Below are positions 49,687 through 58,255 of a DNA stretch of 64,000 bases, piece after piece (the stretch's first letter is position 1; every line of letters begins with the position of its first letter). The stretch covers positions 100,636-164,635 of the forward strand of contig JAKPNN010000021.1 of assembly GCA_029548365.1 (NCBI GenBank), in the 5' to 3' direction. Origin of the DNA: Chloroflexota bacterium (GTDB taxonomy: Bacteria > Chloroflexota > Anaerolineae > Anaerolineales > Anaerolineaceae). A model generated the notes under the pieces. The model had not been told where the DNA came from and searched no databases. It worked only from the letters and a program-made list of their open reading frames with translations. The translations under genes were made by a program, and so were the position numbers.

Positions 49687-51018
49687 CTAAGCCTGACTTT
49701 CAACCCAGGCGAGAAATGTGTTTTTGACCGCATCGGGATAGACTCCAGCCAGGGTGCCAAAGGCTGAAAAGAGATAATCGCGGTCAATCAGTACAGCCGT
49801 ATCCGGGGGAGGGAGCAGATATTTACCCGGTCCGGTGCAGATTGAACGCAGAATCTCCGCCCCGCCCGGAATGCGCGTCAGTGCGCCGCCTGTGCCAATC
49901 ACCCATTTAACCGCCGATAGATCCTTTCCCCGCACCACCTGGCGCTTGCCTGTTGGGGTGTACACATCGACCACCATGCCGGCATGACGCCGAATGGCGG
50001 TTTCCACTGCCCGGGTGCACAGCCAGCGCGTCAGGGTCATCTCATGTTCTGTTTTGGGAACAGCCTTTAAGTTTTCGATCTGATAATGCAAGCCCTCACC
50101 CGCCGCCATCTCGATGATGTTGCGAGCGTTGACATACACACCCAGGTCGCCTTCCACTGTGCGTTTGGCATACGGTTCTGGTTCGGTCAGGCGGTCTGCC
50201 CACTCACGACTGCCCTCGCTGACACTGTGCACATCAGTGGTGGCGCCGCCCACATCAAAAACCAAACAATCGCCCAGGGCTTTGGCAAATAATTCCGCAG
50301 CGTGCAAAACTGCACCCGGCGTGGGCAGGATTTGATGGTCGGTCAGTTCACCCAGACGGCTCATGCCCGGCCCGTGGATAATATGGCGGTTAAACACCTG
50401 CTGGATCAGGTAACGCACGGGCTTGATATTCAGAACGTCCACTTCAGGAAAAACATTGTCAGCCAGCAGGGTTTCAATCCCGGCTGAATCAAATATTTCT
50501 TTAATCGGCTTGCGGATCACCGCGTTGCCCGCGTAGACGATGGGAACCTGAAGCCCGAGGGAAGCCAGGCTTTCGGCATTCTGCAACACAATCTTCTTTT
50601 CACCGTAGTCCACGCCCCCGGCCAGCAGGATGATATTCGGTTTGATATCCCGGATAGCATCCAAGTCATAGGCATCCAGGGCACCAACCGTCACCAGCTT
50701 AACAATCGCGCCAGCGCCCAGGGCAGCCTCACGGGCCGCCCTGGCAGTCATACTTTGAGTCAGCCCGTGGACGGTCATTTGCAGACCGCCCGCGGCTGAA
50801 CTGTTGATAAAAATTTGCGGGTCATTTAGAGATCGGCCCAGGTTGGTTTCAACTTCGGCCAAAGCCACGTCAACGCCAATGCCAACATCACCTTCTGCCA
50901 CCGTTGTGGTCGAAAAACCCTGCGCCAGGTGCTCTAAGATGCCCCCTGGTTGCAGCCTGAAGGCATTCGCCTTGGTGATGGTCGAGCCGATCTCAATTGT
51001 CAGGACATCTTCGTTCAC
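49687..51018 (-). CDS. GlmL/MutL-like ATPase, presumed reactivation factor for ornithine aminomutase
   Basis: A 443-residue ASKHA-fold protein resembling MutL/GlmL, found next to B12-dependent aminomutases and glutamate mutase. Nucleotide-binding segments are 'VLTIEIGSTITKANAF' at the N-terminus and 'DCLVFDVGGATTDVHS' near residue 250, with 'WVIGTGGALTRIPGG' near 390. By analogy it exchanges damaged cobalamin on the aminomutase using ATP. It begins 7 bp after oraE and is followed by orr. The chaperone role is inferred from family and position. Confidence 0.85.
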   Translation of the reverse strand: MNEDVLTIEIGSTITKANAFRLQPGGILEHLAQGFSTTTVAEGDVGIGVDVALAEVETNLGRSLNDPQIFINSSAAGGLQMTVHGLTQSMTARAAREAALGAGAIVKLVTVGALDAYDLDAIRDIKPNIILLAGGVDYGEKKIVLQNAESLASLGLQVPIVYAGNAVIRKPIKEIFDSAGIETLLADNVFPEVDVLNIKPVRYLIQQVFNRHIIHGPGMSRLGELTDHQILPTPGAVLHAAELFAKALGDCLVFDVGGATTDVHSVSEGSREWADRLTEPEPYAKRTVEGDLGVYVNARNIIEMAAGEGLHYQIENLKAVPKTEHEMTLTRWLCTRAVETAIRRHAGMVVDVYTPTGKRQVVRGKDLSAVKWVIGTGGALTRIPGGAEILRSICTGPGKYLLPPPDTAVLIDRDYLFSAFGTLAGVYPDAVKNTFLAWVESQA

Positions 51019-51025
51019 AGATCCT

Positions 51026-53236
51026 CTACAGCACGCCGCGTTGCTTGAGTGTTTTCACCATCGCATCGACCACTTCAATGCCCTTGGTGCCGCGTCCGAA
51101 GGCTGCGTCCAGTCCGGTCTCAGCAGCCATTTCAGGTGTCACCTGTGTACCGCCAGCGATCAGGATCAGCCGGTCTCGGATGCCCTTTTCCTGGCATAGT
51201 TCAACCAGCCGCTTCATCTGGATGCGGTGGATATCGCCGTGGCTGATGATCGTCGAGATCAGGATCGCCTGCGCACCGGTTTCAATCGCGGCGTCGATCA
51301 TCTTGCTGATCGGCACCGAGGTGCCCAGGTAATGGTACTTGACGCCATATTTTTCGATGCCGCCGTGTTTGATGTCCAGGATTTCTCGCAGACCAACACT
51401 GTGCTCGTCTTCTCCGACCGTACCTGCAACCACTTTCAAGCCGACCTTTAAAACCGCTTCACGCAGTTCCTCTTCGGGTAATAATTCAATTTTCTCGGGG
51501 ATCTTCAAGGTATCGCGATCCACGTCAAAGGTCACCTTCCCTTTAACCTCAAGATAACAGCCTTCTGCCGGGTGCAACACCATCAGGTTGACCACCTGGG
51601 GGTCATCCAATCCCATTCGGCGGGCGATTTCCAGGCCGGCTTCGCGGGCGTAATCCTCTTGCTCCGGAACCATCATCTGCATCAGAACAGTTCCATCGCC
51701 TGCCCATTCCACCTCGGGTCGTATCAGATGACCCTTGCGGTATGGATAGGTGTCCTGCAAACGCCGATCCGCTGAATCCTCAGGATCCAGCTCGTCAATA
51801 TAGACAATTTTGTCTGGATGGCAGAGCGTGCAGCCCTCGATCAGATCACAGGGATGATCCAATCCCTCCGGCAGGTTGTTGTTCCCATAATGGGCGCACA
51901 CCGGTGCCAGGTAATCGGGGTCGCGCGGCACGATCGAATCAGCCGCCACGCCACCCTGACCGTCCCGGGCAATGCCATCACCGCTGCGTTCAGGGTATTG
52001 AGCCGAGTCCACAAAGAAGCCTTGCTCAACCGCGGCGAAGTACCCGCCGACCTCGAGGATCTCTTCTAGGAAGCCCACCGCGCGCTCTTTGATATCGCGC
52101 ACCATCTCACCCAGGGGACCATCCATCTTAAGGCTGAGCAATTCTTTAATCCCATCCAGAGCTGACCAGGTTTGCTTAACCGTCTGCACACCGCGGATAT
52201 TGTTGTAGTGCCAGGGCACGTTGCGTCCCTCATCAGGGGTGATGGTGCTCTGGATATCGGCGCTGGTCAGCATCGAGATCAGGGTGTCAATCGTGTGAGT
52301 CCGAATGGCCTCTTCGATATCCGATTCAATGTAGCGCGTATTTTGCTGGGCGCGCATCTTGAAATCAGAGAAGAAATCGCGTAAAGCCACTGCGTAGGGC
52401 AGATCGTACCATAATTTTGGCGCCGGTGGTGAGTTGGGCGGCACCGTGGAGAGCCCGATCAGCTCTTTGGGCATCCCCGAAGCAAGCGAATAGGCGCAGT
52501 TAATGCCATGCTGCACCAGCAGCTCGGGCATCACCAACCAGCCGGCTTTGGCGGTCGCATTGGCATTATGCGCACCATCAATCTGAAAAATCTGGCCCGC
52601 TGTCATCACGAGCTTGGCTTCAGCAGCATCCACGAAAGAACGATACATGTTGATGTTGCGGTAAAGCACATTGTACTGCGGGTCCTGGTGTGCCCCATTG
52701 ACGCCTTCTTCAGCGAACAACACAGCCACCTCAGGCCCAGCCACACCGGAAACGTAGCTGTGGAAGTTAATCGGTCGCCCAACCTCTTCTTCAATCAGGT
52801 CACAGGCTTTTCGGCTGGCTCTGATCTGCTTACGCGTGATCGGTACACCGCCCACACCCTCAGGTGTGCCCTCCATCAACCCATCAATATGGCTCTGCCC
52901 GGTGGTCCGGATCACCATCAGGTGATCCGCTCCGTGCCAAGCTGCCATGCGCATCCGCCGCAGGTCATCCTCAAAGCGACCGGAAGCAATTTCTGAGGTC
53001 ACCACGCACTCGGGTTGCGGATCGATATCGTCAAAATACTTCGATGCAGGCAGTCCGATGCTGTTTTTTAATGGCTCTGACATGTTGCGAAAGTGAAACG
53101 GACCCATGTCAACGCCATCTTCCATGACTTTTCGCCACACCCAGCCTTTGCGCAGCGGACGGTAATTCTCCAGGTCCGTCAGGATGGCTTCAATGTCCAT
53201 CTTTTCATTGGGATCAAGCGGTTTTAATGCGCTCAT
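51026..53236 (-). CDS. oraE: D-ornithine 4,5-aminomutase, large subunit
   Basis: The large subunit, 736 residues (known OraE is about the same length). It binds PLP and adenosylcobalamin. The C-terminal B12 domain begins near residue 620, with 'LREILDIKHGGIEKYG' and 'HYLGTSVPISKMIDAAIETG', and ends with 'ILIAGGTQVTPEMAAETGLD'. The N-terminal part is the TIM-barrel catalytic region. With OraS it converts D-ornithine to 2,4-diaminopentanoate by radical migration of the amino group. The start overlaps the oraS stop (ATG at 53236, stop at 53233), so the subunits are made together. Confidence 0.95.
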   Translation of the reverse strand: MSALKPLDPNEKMDIEAILTDLENYRPLRKGWVWRKVMEDGVDMGPFHFRNMSEPLKNSIGLPASKYFDDIDPQPECVVTSEIASGRFEDDLRRMRMAAWHGADHLMVIRTTGQSHIDGLMEGTPEGVGGVPITRKQIRASRKACDLIEEEVGRPINFHSYVSGVAGPEVAVLFAEEGVNGAHQDPQYNVLYRNINMYRSFVDAAEAKLVMTAGQIFQIDGAHNANATAKAGWLVMPELLVQHGINCAYSLASGMPKELIGLSTVPPNSPPAPKLWYDLPYAVALRDFFSDFKMRAQQNTRYIESDIEEAIRTHTIDTLISMLTSADIQSTITPDEGRNVPWHYNNIRGVQTVKQTWSALDGIKELLSLKMDGPLGEMVRDIKERAVGFLEEILEVGGYFAAVEQGFFVDSAQYPERSGDGIARDGQGGVAADSIVPRDPDYLAPVCAHYGNNNLPEGLDHPCDLIEGCTLCHPDKIVYIDELDPEDSADRRLQDTYPYRKGHLIRPEVEWAGDGTVLMQMMVPEQEDYAREAGLEIARRMGLDDPQVVNLMVLHPAEGCYLEVKGKVTFDVDRDTLKIPEKIELLPEEELREAVLKVGLKVVAGTVGEDEHSVGLREILDIKHGGIEKYGVKYHYLGTSVPISKMIDAAIETGAQAILISTIISHGDIHRIQMKRLVELCQEKGIRDRLILIAGGTQVTPEMAAETGLDAAFGRGTKGIEVVDAMVKTLKQRGVL

Positions 53237-53598
53237 TGTGTCACCTCCTCAAACAAATTATTCAGGATATCCTTATCCTCCAGGATGGCAGCAGCAGCTT
53301 CTCTGATGTCACAACCTTGCTTTTCTGCTACACGCAATAGCACGTGCCCGGCGCCCTTGCCCAGCAATCCTGCCTGGAGCACCCGATCCACCACCCCATG
53401 GGCGCTCAAGCTGTCAATTCCCATACGCAGCAACACAGCGCGCTCAATCGAGGGGGATGTATGCGTACGGGCCAGTTCCGCTATCGGCGCGACGAGCTGG
53501 ATGCAAAGGTCCCAAAAATGTTCTTTTAACGCTTCATCCGACATTGTTTTATATTCTTCCCGGCGTTGTTCAAACCGAGTGATGCGATCATCTGTCAT
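53233..53598 (-). CDS. oraS: D-ornithine 4,5-aminomutase, small subunit
   Basis: The small subunit of 121 residues from ATG 53598, which equals the length known for the clostridial protein and has AAAGGAAG 7 bp upstream; the longer frame to 53646 is unlikely. Typical segments are 'RREEYKTMSDEALKEHFWDL' and 'VLLRMGIDSLSAHGVVDRVL' with 'LLGKGAGHVLLRVAE'. It stabilises OraE and has no cofactor of its own. It lies between ortB and oraE. Confidence 0.92.
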   Translation of the reverse strand: MTDDRITRFEQRREEYKTMSDEALKEHFWDLCIQLVAPIAELARTHTSPSIERAVLLRMGIDSLSAHGVVDRVLQAGLLGKGAGHVLLRVAEKQGCDIREAAAAILEDKDILNNLFEEVTQ

Positions 53599-53676
53599 TT
53601 TTTTACTTCCTTTACTCATTTCTCTGGATATAAAATCCAGCTTCAATAAACTACCGGTGCCTGGGATGCAGGTTTT

Positions 53677-55092
53677 TCAAGCACCCAACGTTGATATGCG
53701 TTGACGGATCCAATCCTCATTTGCCTTCAGATCCGCTGCTAAAAAGCTGATATCAATCTCATCCCACTGATCAACAGGGTGATGATTGGCTGCATTCTTC
53801 AGGTAGGAGTTGCGCAGGCGCTCCATGTCCTGCACTTTGCCCCGTACCTGTTCCAGCCGTTCAGGGATGACAATCGATTGGCCGGGCACGCTTTCTTCGG
53901 GGTCACCGCGCCGGACTTCAATACCGTTTTCTCGGGCAAAGCTGAGCTGGCTGTTGTGGTGTTTACCTGCGCCAGTATATTCAGTTTCCTGGACAACCAC
54001 CACCTGGTCCTGGTCCATTTGCCGGGCCAGGGTGATCGCTGCCGTCAGGCTGGTATTCCCGGCTGGGCCGCGCTCAATGCCTTCTATTTTGGTGAGCAGC
54101 TCGGTCACATAAAAAACCTCGCCCTGGGTAACCAGCTGGTATTCATCCATATAACGCAGCGAACGGGCAGCATTGCGGGGAACATCCACCCGGTCCGGCC
54201 AGGTAGCGAAGGGCACGCCAAACCCGGTATGCCCGGTGGTGAAGGATTTGCGGTTAAAATCGCGGTCTGAAGCCATGTGCAGCCCGCTCAAATCAACCGA
54301 ACAGGCTACGATCCGGGTGTCATCGCAACCTGCTGCCAGCAGACCGCGCGCCGTACCGGTCAGATTGCCACCGCCTGCATGGGTGATCACCACGACATCC
54401 GGGTCCTGGCCGCATTCCTCACGCACCTGCTGGGCGATCTCAAGACCCAGGCTCTCTACGCCCCGAATCCCAAAGGGCGTGTACAGACTGGCATTGAAAT
54501 AATGAGTCTCTTCCAGGGTGCGCAGCAGTAAGTAGAACAGCTCGGGTCCCACCGAAAGCTTGAGCACTTCGGCGCCGTAAGCTTCGCACTTGCGACCTTT
54601 TTCGATAATCTCAGGCTGACCAACACCCCGGCTGTCAAACACCTCCTGGATGACGATCGCCTTCAGCCCGCGCTGCACCGCCTGAGAGGCCACAGCAGCG
54701 CCATAATTTCCGCTGGTCGCAGCGATCATCCCCCGATACCCCTTGGCTGCAGCCTCATACGCGCTGATCGATGCCCGGCGTGCTTTAAAGCTTCCGGAAG
54801 CATTCGCAGCCTCGTCTTTAAGGAAGATGCGGGCGCCTTTGCCAGGCGGTGAAATGCGTCGCACAGCCCGGGTCAGGTTGTGCAACTCGAACAGGGGCGT
54901 GTTGCCCACCTTGGTCTCATGTTGAATGCGGGCGATATCATCATGGGTGTAACCCGTCTCGCCCATCATGCGTTCATAATCGAAAGTAATCGGCGAGTGA
55001 ATGAAATCATCAAAGTCAATCCCTAACGACGCCTTCATGATCTCATTTTTACGGCTCATTACGGCTTCATAGGACATGTCTCGGTTGTTCAT
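53677..55092 (-). CDS. ortB: 2-amino-4-oxopentanoate thiolase, large (PLP) subunit
   Basis: A PLP fold-type II enzyme of 471 residues, with the PLP Lys in 'NASGSFKARRASISAYEAA' near residue 93, 'AATSGNYGAAVASQAV' and a phosphate-binding loop 'ITHAGGGNLTGTARG'. With OrtA it cleaves 2-amino-4-oxopentanoate with CoA to acetyl-CoA and D-alanine. The ortA stop overlaps its start (55089-55092). Known from Clostridium sticklandii; order and length agree. Confidence 0.92.
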   Translation of the reverse strand: MNNRDMSYEAVMSRKNEIMKASLGIDFDDFIHSPITFDYERMMGETGYTHDDIARIQHETKVGNTPLFELHNLTRAVRRISPPGKGARIFLKDEAANASGSFKARRASISAYEAAAKGYRGMIAATSGNYGAAVASQAVQRGLKAIVIQEVFDSRGVGQPEIIEKGRKCEAYGAEVLKLSVGPELFYLLLRTLEETHYFNASLYTPFGIRGVESLGLEIAQQVREECGQDPDVVVITHAGGGNLTGTARGLLAAGCDDTRIVACSVDLSGLHMASDRDFNRKSFTTGHTGFGVPFATWPDRVDVPRNAARSLRYMDEYQLVTQGEVFYVTELLTKIEGIERGPAGNTSLTAAITLARQMDQDQVVVVQETEYTGAGKHHNSQLSFARENGIEVRRGDPEESVPGQSIVIPERLEQVRGKVQDMERLRNSYLKNAANHHPVDQWDEIDISFLAADLKANEDWIRQRISTLGA

Positions 55093-55373
55093 ACATCCTC
55101 CCCCAGTCCAATATCGAGCAGCTCAGGAACAACCGTCCCAAAGGAGTGCGTGTAACTCGGGTTGACGGTCTTTAAAATACCGTCCAGCTCCCTGCCAATC
55201 ATGGTGCGGATCCGGGCTGGCGAACCTACTTCCGCATCCTCCAGCAAAACTCCGGATACATTCAGCACATAAGGTACTTTTTTGGTTTCCTCGGGCAGCG
55301 TAGGAGCACGCTCTTCAGGGGTCAGGATGATTTTTTCAACCTCAACCCATGTTCCCGCGAGAATTTTTGTCAT
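55089..55373 (-). CDS. ortA: 2-amino-4-oxopentanoate thiolase, small subunit
   Basis: A small protein of 94 residues matching OrtA: 'GTWVEVEKIILTPEERAPTL', 'PYVLNVSGVLLEDAEVG' and 'TVNPSYTHSFGTVVPELL'. It is the partner of OrtB in the CoA-dependent cleavage to acetyl-CoA and D-alanine. It overlaps ortB by 4 bp and follows ord by 26 bp. AAGATCAAGATG gives only a weak ribosome-binding site; an upstream AGGAGA is present. Confidence 0.92.
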   Translation of the reverse strand: MTKILAGTWVEVEKIILTPEERAPTLPEETKKVPYVLNVSGVLLEDAEVGSPARIRTMIGRELDGILKTVNPSYTHSFGTVVPELLDIGLGEDV

Positions 55374-55399
55374 CTTGATCTTTCTCCTGTTGATTCGGA

Positions 55400-56443
55400 T
55401 TAAACCCGCCGATGGTATGCGCTTTCGCCCATCAACGCGGCGGGAATGGGTAGATCGATCATACGCTTCAATCCCGGTGAGGCAGCCACAACGTGGGGGA
55501 CCATATTCACCGCAATCCCCATGGTGGCGATACCGCCTGCGATCTCCGGCTTGATCGCCATATCGATCTCAGGCACGCCGTAGATGTGGATATAATCACC
55601 GGTATCCTGGTCTTCCAGTTGGGGGTGAATTTGCTGCGGGTGGATCAGCCGGATGACTTCTTTGTCTCCACGGTACCCGATGCCCGTATGCGCACAACCG
55701 GCCACCATGCCCGGATCCACCTTTACATGGGGTGTTTCGCGGAAAACTTTGCTCACGATCGGCTCGCGGTGCTCTTCGATGCGATCCACTCCCAAACCGA
55801 GCGCCTCGCTGATCATACGGATCGATTCCGGAAAACCCACATGGCCGACGATGGTTCCATCTGCGACTCCTTGCCGGAACACTTCCGGCGTGGTACCGAC
55901 GCCCTGGGTTTCCATCACGGTCGGTCCGTAGGGACTCAGGTCGTTCACCCGTGAAGCTTCGATGCGGTCCACCGAATGACAGCCGCCCGTCAGGGCAATC
56001 ACCAATAAGTCCAGCACATAACCCGGGTTGACGCCGGTTCCCAACACCGTCACGCCCTGCTGTTTGGCAAGCTGATCCAGTTCCTGAGCCAGTTCGGGAT
56101 TTTGCGCTTCAGCATCCGACATTTCCTCAGCGATCGAGATGACATTGATGCCGGCTTTGATGATCTTTCTCAGGTCAGGCATCTGGTGTGCCACCCATGA
56201 CGTCGTTGCAATGATGACAATATCAACCTTTTCCCGGTCAAGAACGGTTTCTGGCTGATCGGTAACGATCACGCCTAAATCCTTACCCACGCCCAACACC
56301 TGGCCCAGGTCTTTGCCCACATATTCCGGGTAGCTGTCAATGGCAGCAACGATCTCCAAGCCTGGCTTTTCAAGCGTCAACCGGGCCATTCCGCTGCCCA
56401 TGGCACCCAATCCCCACTGAAGTACGCGTATTGTTTTTTTCAT
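55400..56443 (-). CDS. ord: 2,4-diaminopentanoate dehydrogenase
   Basis: A 347-residue dehydrogenase related to dihydrodipicolinate reductase and diaminopimelate dehydrogenase. Its NAD(P)-binding Rossmann motif is 'VLQWGLGAMGSGMARL' at the N-terminus, with 'GTGVNPGYVLDLLVIALTG' near residue 135. It oxidatively deaminates 2,4-diaminopentanoate to 2-amino-4-oxopentanoate. It is the first gene of the ornithine operon; AAGGAG lies 8 bp upstream of the ATG. A leader of about 270 bases seems to precede it. Confidence 0.92.
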   Translation of the reverse strand: MKKTIRVLQWGLGAMGSGMARLTLEKPGLEIVAAIDSYPEYVGKDLGQVLGVGKDLGVIVTDQPETVLDREKVDIVIIATTSWVAHQMPDLRKIIKAGINVISIAEEMSDAEAQNPELAQELDQLAKQQGVTVLGTGVNPGYVLDLLVIALTGGCHSVDRIEASRVNDLSPYGPTVMETQGVGTTPEVFRQGVADGTIVGHVGFPESIRMISEALGLGVDRIEEHREPIVSKVFRETPHVKVDPGMVAGCAHTGIGYRGDKEVIRLIHPQQIHPQLEDQDTGDYIHIYGVPEIDMAIKPEIAGGIATMGIAVNMVPHVVAASPGLKRMIDLPIPAALMGESAYHRRV

Positions 56444-56477
56444 ATATCGCTCCTTGTTCTGTAAAAATAGTTAAAAG

Positions 56478-56499
56478 ACCAGTTCAATGTAGAACTGGT
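56478..56499 (-). promoter_or_regulatory. Hairpin in the leader of the ornithine operon
   Basis: ACCAGTTC pairs perfectly with GAACTGGT around six bases, and on the transcribed strand is followed by CTTTTAAC. It looks like a weak terminator or attenuator 35 bp before ord. It starts 1 bp after the stop codon of a leader ORF. Confidence 0.45.
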
Positions 56500-56500
56500 T

Positions 56501-56698
56501 TCAGGTAACTGATGTTCGTGATGTACCCATGATCAGTTGAGAAATGCCCCGTACCAGACATCCAATTGGCATTTTCAATGTTCGTCCCCAAACCGGGCAA
56601 TTGTCCCGATTCGATTCTTGATGAGGATAAGGCACCTGACACTTTAAATAATAATTCAAAAAAGATGATCGCAAATCAATAAGGTACAAAGCACACAT
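56501..56698 (-). CDS. Possible leader ORF of the ornithine operon
   Basis: A 65-codon frame from ATG 56698, about 19 bases after the predicted transcription start, to a TGA at 56501-56503 directly beside the hairpin at 56478-56499. An AGGA lies 10 bases before the ATG. The peptide has no known domain. Position suggests a translated leader; chance cannot be excluded. Confidence 0.25.
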   Translation of the reverse strand: MCALYLIDLRSSFLNYYLKCQVPYPHQESNRDNCPVWGRTLKMPIGCLVRGISQLIMGTSRTSVT

Positions 56699-56723
56699 CG
56701 AAAGTCTGTCCTACCCGCACCCC

Positions 56724-56729
56724 ATTATA
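56724..56729 (-). promoter_or_regulatory. -10 box for the ornithine operon
   Basis: TATAAT on the minus strand. The best -35 at 17 bp is poor, so an activator may be needed. Between the terminator at 56779-56823 and ord nothing else is recognised in this 330-bp stretch. Confidence 0.4.
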
Positions 56730-56778
56730 CCTGATTATTTCTTTTCCATTGGAAACGGATTGATGTTTATAAAAAAAA

Positions 56779-56823
56779 AGTCCGAACGTTGCCTGGTACT
56801 GCTGTTTTAGCCAACGTCGGACT
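56779..56823 (-). terminator. Intrinsic terminator of the tldD-tldE operon
   Basis: On the minus strand AGTCCGACGTTG pairs with CAACGTTCGGACT (one bulge) and is followed by a run of nine T residues. It lies about 45 bp after the tldE stop. Confidence 0.88.
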
Positions 56824-56866
56824 GCTTGAAAAGAAATTTTATTGACCGCGTGGGAAGACTCAGCGG

Positions 56867-58252
56867 TTAATATGAGCTATTCGCGTGTGAGATCTCCAGG
56901 TCCTTTACATACACGAAATTCGGCACAATCAGGGCAGTTGGGTTGCGCGCCCCGTAACTTGCCGAAACATTGTAGACCACCTGTCCATCGGAAAGCCAGG
57001 CAATCTTTTCACTGAAGATATCCAGCAGGCTCTGCGTTAAGCGAACGTTAAAGGGTACCACCACGCTTCCATCCTGCTTAAGCAACAGGGCGCCAAACCG
57101 TGAGCTGCCAGTGACCAGCCCCTGGGACGGGTTAACAAAGTTCATGTAATGAATATAGGGGATATACAGCACGTCTTTGTCGCGCGGGGATTCAACCAGC
57201 TCTTCAAGCGTGTTGATGGGTTTGTCACCGCTGCTTAAAACCAGGCTTTTATGCATCACACTATGCCCGGTAGGTTGGGCGCCAAACTCATCGGCGCTGT
57301 CCTGGTTCCATGTAAAGGCTTTAAAGGTGCCCTGCTCGAAAATTGTGAATGGCTCGCGCCTGATCCCGGTTAAATCAACCGAGTAGGGGAAGGTTTCAAG
57401 CCGGGTTGGATCATCCACCAGGGTGAAGGCGCTGCCCAACACCTGAGTGCCCAGGTGTTCTTCTTTGAGGAATGAGAAATCACGCTTCATCATGCCGCCA
57501 TTAAAACCAATCCAATTCATGGTATTGACCAGTTCGGCAATGGCTGCAGGCCCGAAGACAATGTCATACCGTCCCAAAGGAAGCTGTTCTGCTGGTGCAT
57601 TCTGGTAATGTCCCAATAAATAAGCCAGTTGGCGGTGCAATGTTGCAGGGTTCAAATCTGCCTTCTTCTGCGCAGATTGCTCAGCAATCACCTCCCATTT
57701 GAGGGTTTTGTGTGAAAGCACAATCGTAATTTGCGCATCTGAGGTGACGAAAGCCAGGGCATGCTCCGAGTTTGTGTTCATGACAGCAACCACGTTCTTT
57801 CCGCTGGAAAAAATGCCGCCTAAATTGATCTGGTCCGTTTCCATCCCGGCAACAGCCTGGTTAAAATAATCCAGCTTTTCTGCGTTGCTGATCTTTGCCA
57901 GGTTTGAATCGAAGGCAGTTTCTTCAATAATGGTTTCCTGATAAACGGGGATCGTGGGCTTATAGCTGAGTGGCTGGGTATGTTTGAGGATCTCAGCAGC
58001 CTGCAGTATGCCATCTTTCATGTCGTCAATGGCGTCAAGGTTGGTGATCAGCGAGAAACTTGCCTGCCGATTCTCTTCGTGGGCAGCAATTTCCAGTCGC
58101 ACCAGGTGTTCGCTGGTATTCAGTGAAATTGCCGAGTTAGCAAAGCGCATCAAGGCGCTATCTTCCTCATGAAAGAAAAACTCAGCCACAATGCCTTTTT
58201 CAATCGCAAATCGACGTAGTTCTTGTAATCTTGCTATGATTCTTTCGTCCAT
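56867..58252 (-). CDS. tldE: TldE/PmbA-family protein
   Basis: A 461-residue member of the TldD/TldE (modulator of DNA gyrase) family, the non-catalytic partner type: it lacks the H-E-x-x-x-H motif of its neighbour. Family marks are 'LPLGRYDIVFGPAAIAELVN' near residue 225, 'SFLKEEHLGTQVLGSAFTLV' and 'YIPYIHYMNFVNPSQGLVTG' near 370. TldD-TldE heterodimers are zinc proteases that degrade unfolded or small peptides such as microcin precursors. It begins 3 bp after tldD. No peptide substrate gene is seen nearby. Confidence 0.88.
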   Translation of the reverse strand: MDERIIARLQELRRFAIEKGIVAEFFFHEEDSALMRFANSAISLNTSEHLVRLEIAAHEENRQASFSLITNLDAIDDMKDGILQAAEILKHTQPLSYKPTIPVYQETIIEETAFDSNLAKISNAEKLDYFNQAVAGMETDQINLGGIFSSGKNVVAVMNTNSEHALAFVTSDAQITIVLSHKTLKWEVIAEQSAQKKADLNPATLHRQLAYLLGHYQNAPAEQLPLGRYDIVFGPAAIAELVNTMNWIGFNGGMMKRDFSFLKEEHLGTQVLGSAFTLVDDPTRLETFPYSVDLTGIRREPFTIFEQGTFKAFTWNQDSADEFGAQPTGHSVMHKSLVLSSGDKPINTLEELVESPRDKDVLYIPYIHYMNFVNPSQGLVTGSSRFGALLLKQDGSVVVPFNVRLTQSLLDIFSEKIAWLSDGQVVYNVSASYGARNPTALIVPNFVYVKDLEISHANSSY

Positions 58253-58255
58253 TTT

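Noticed and set aside
56444..56778. Cobalamin riboswitch before the B12-dependent ornithine operon
   Set aside because: I could not find the conserved B12-box or the usual core in the leader, so no riboswitch is reported.
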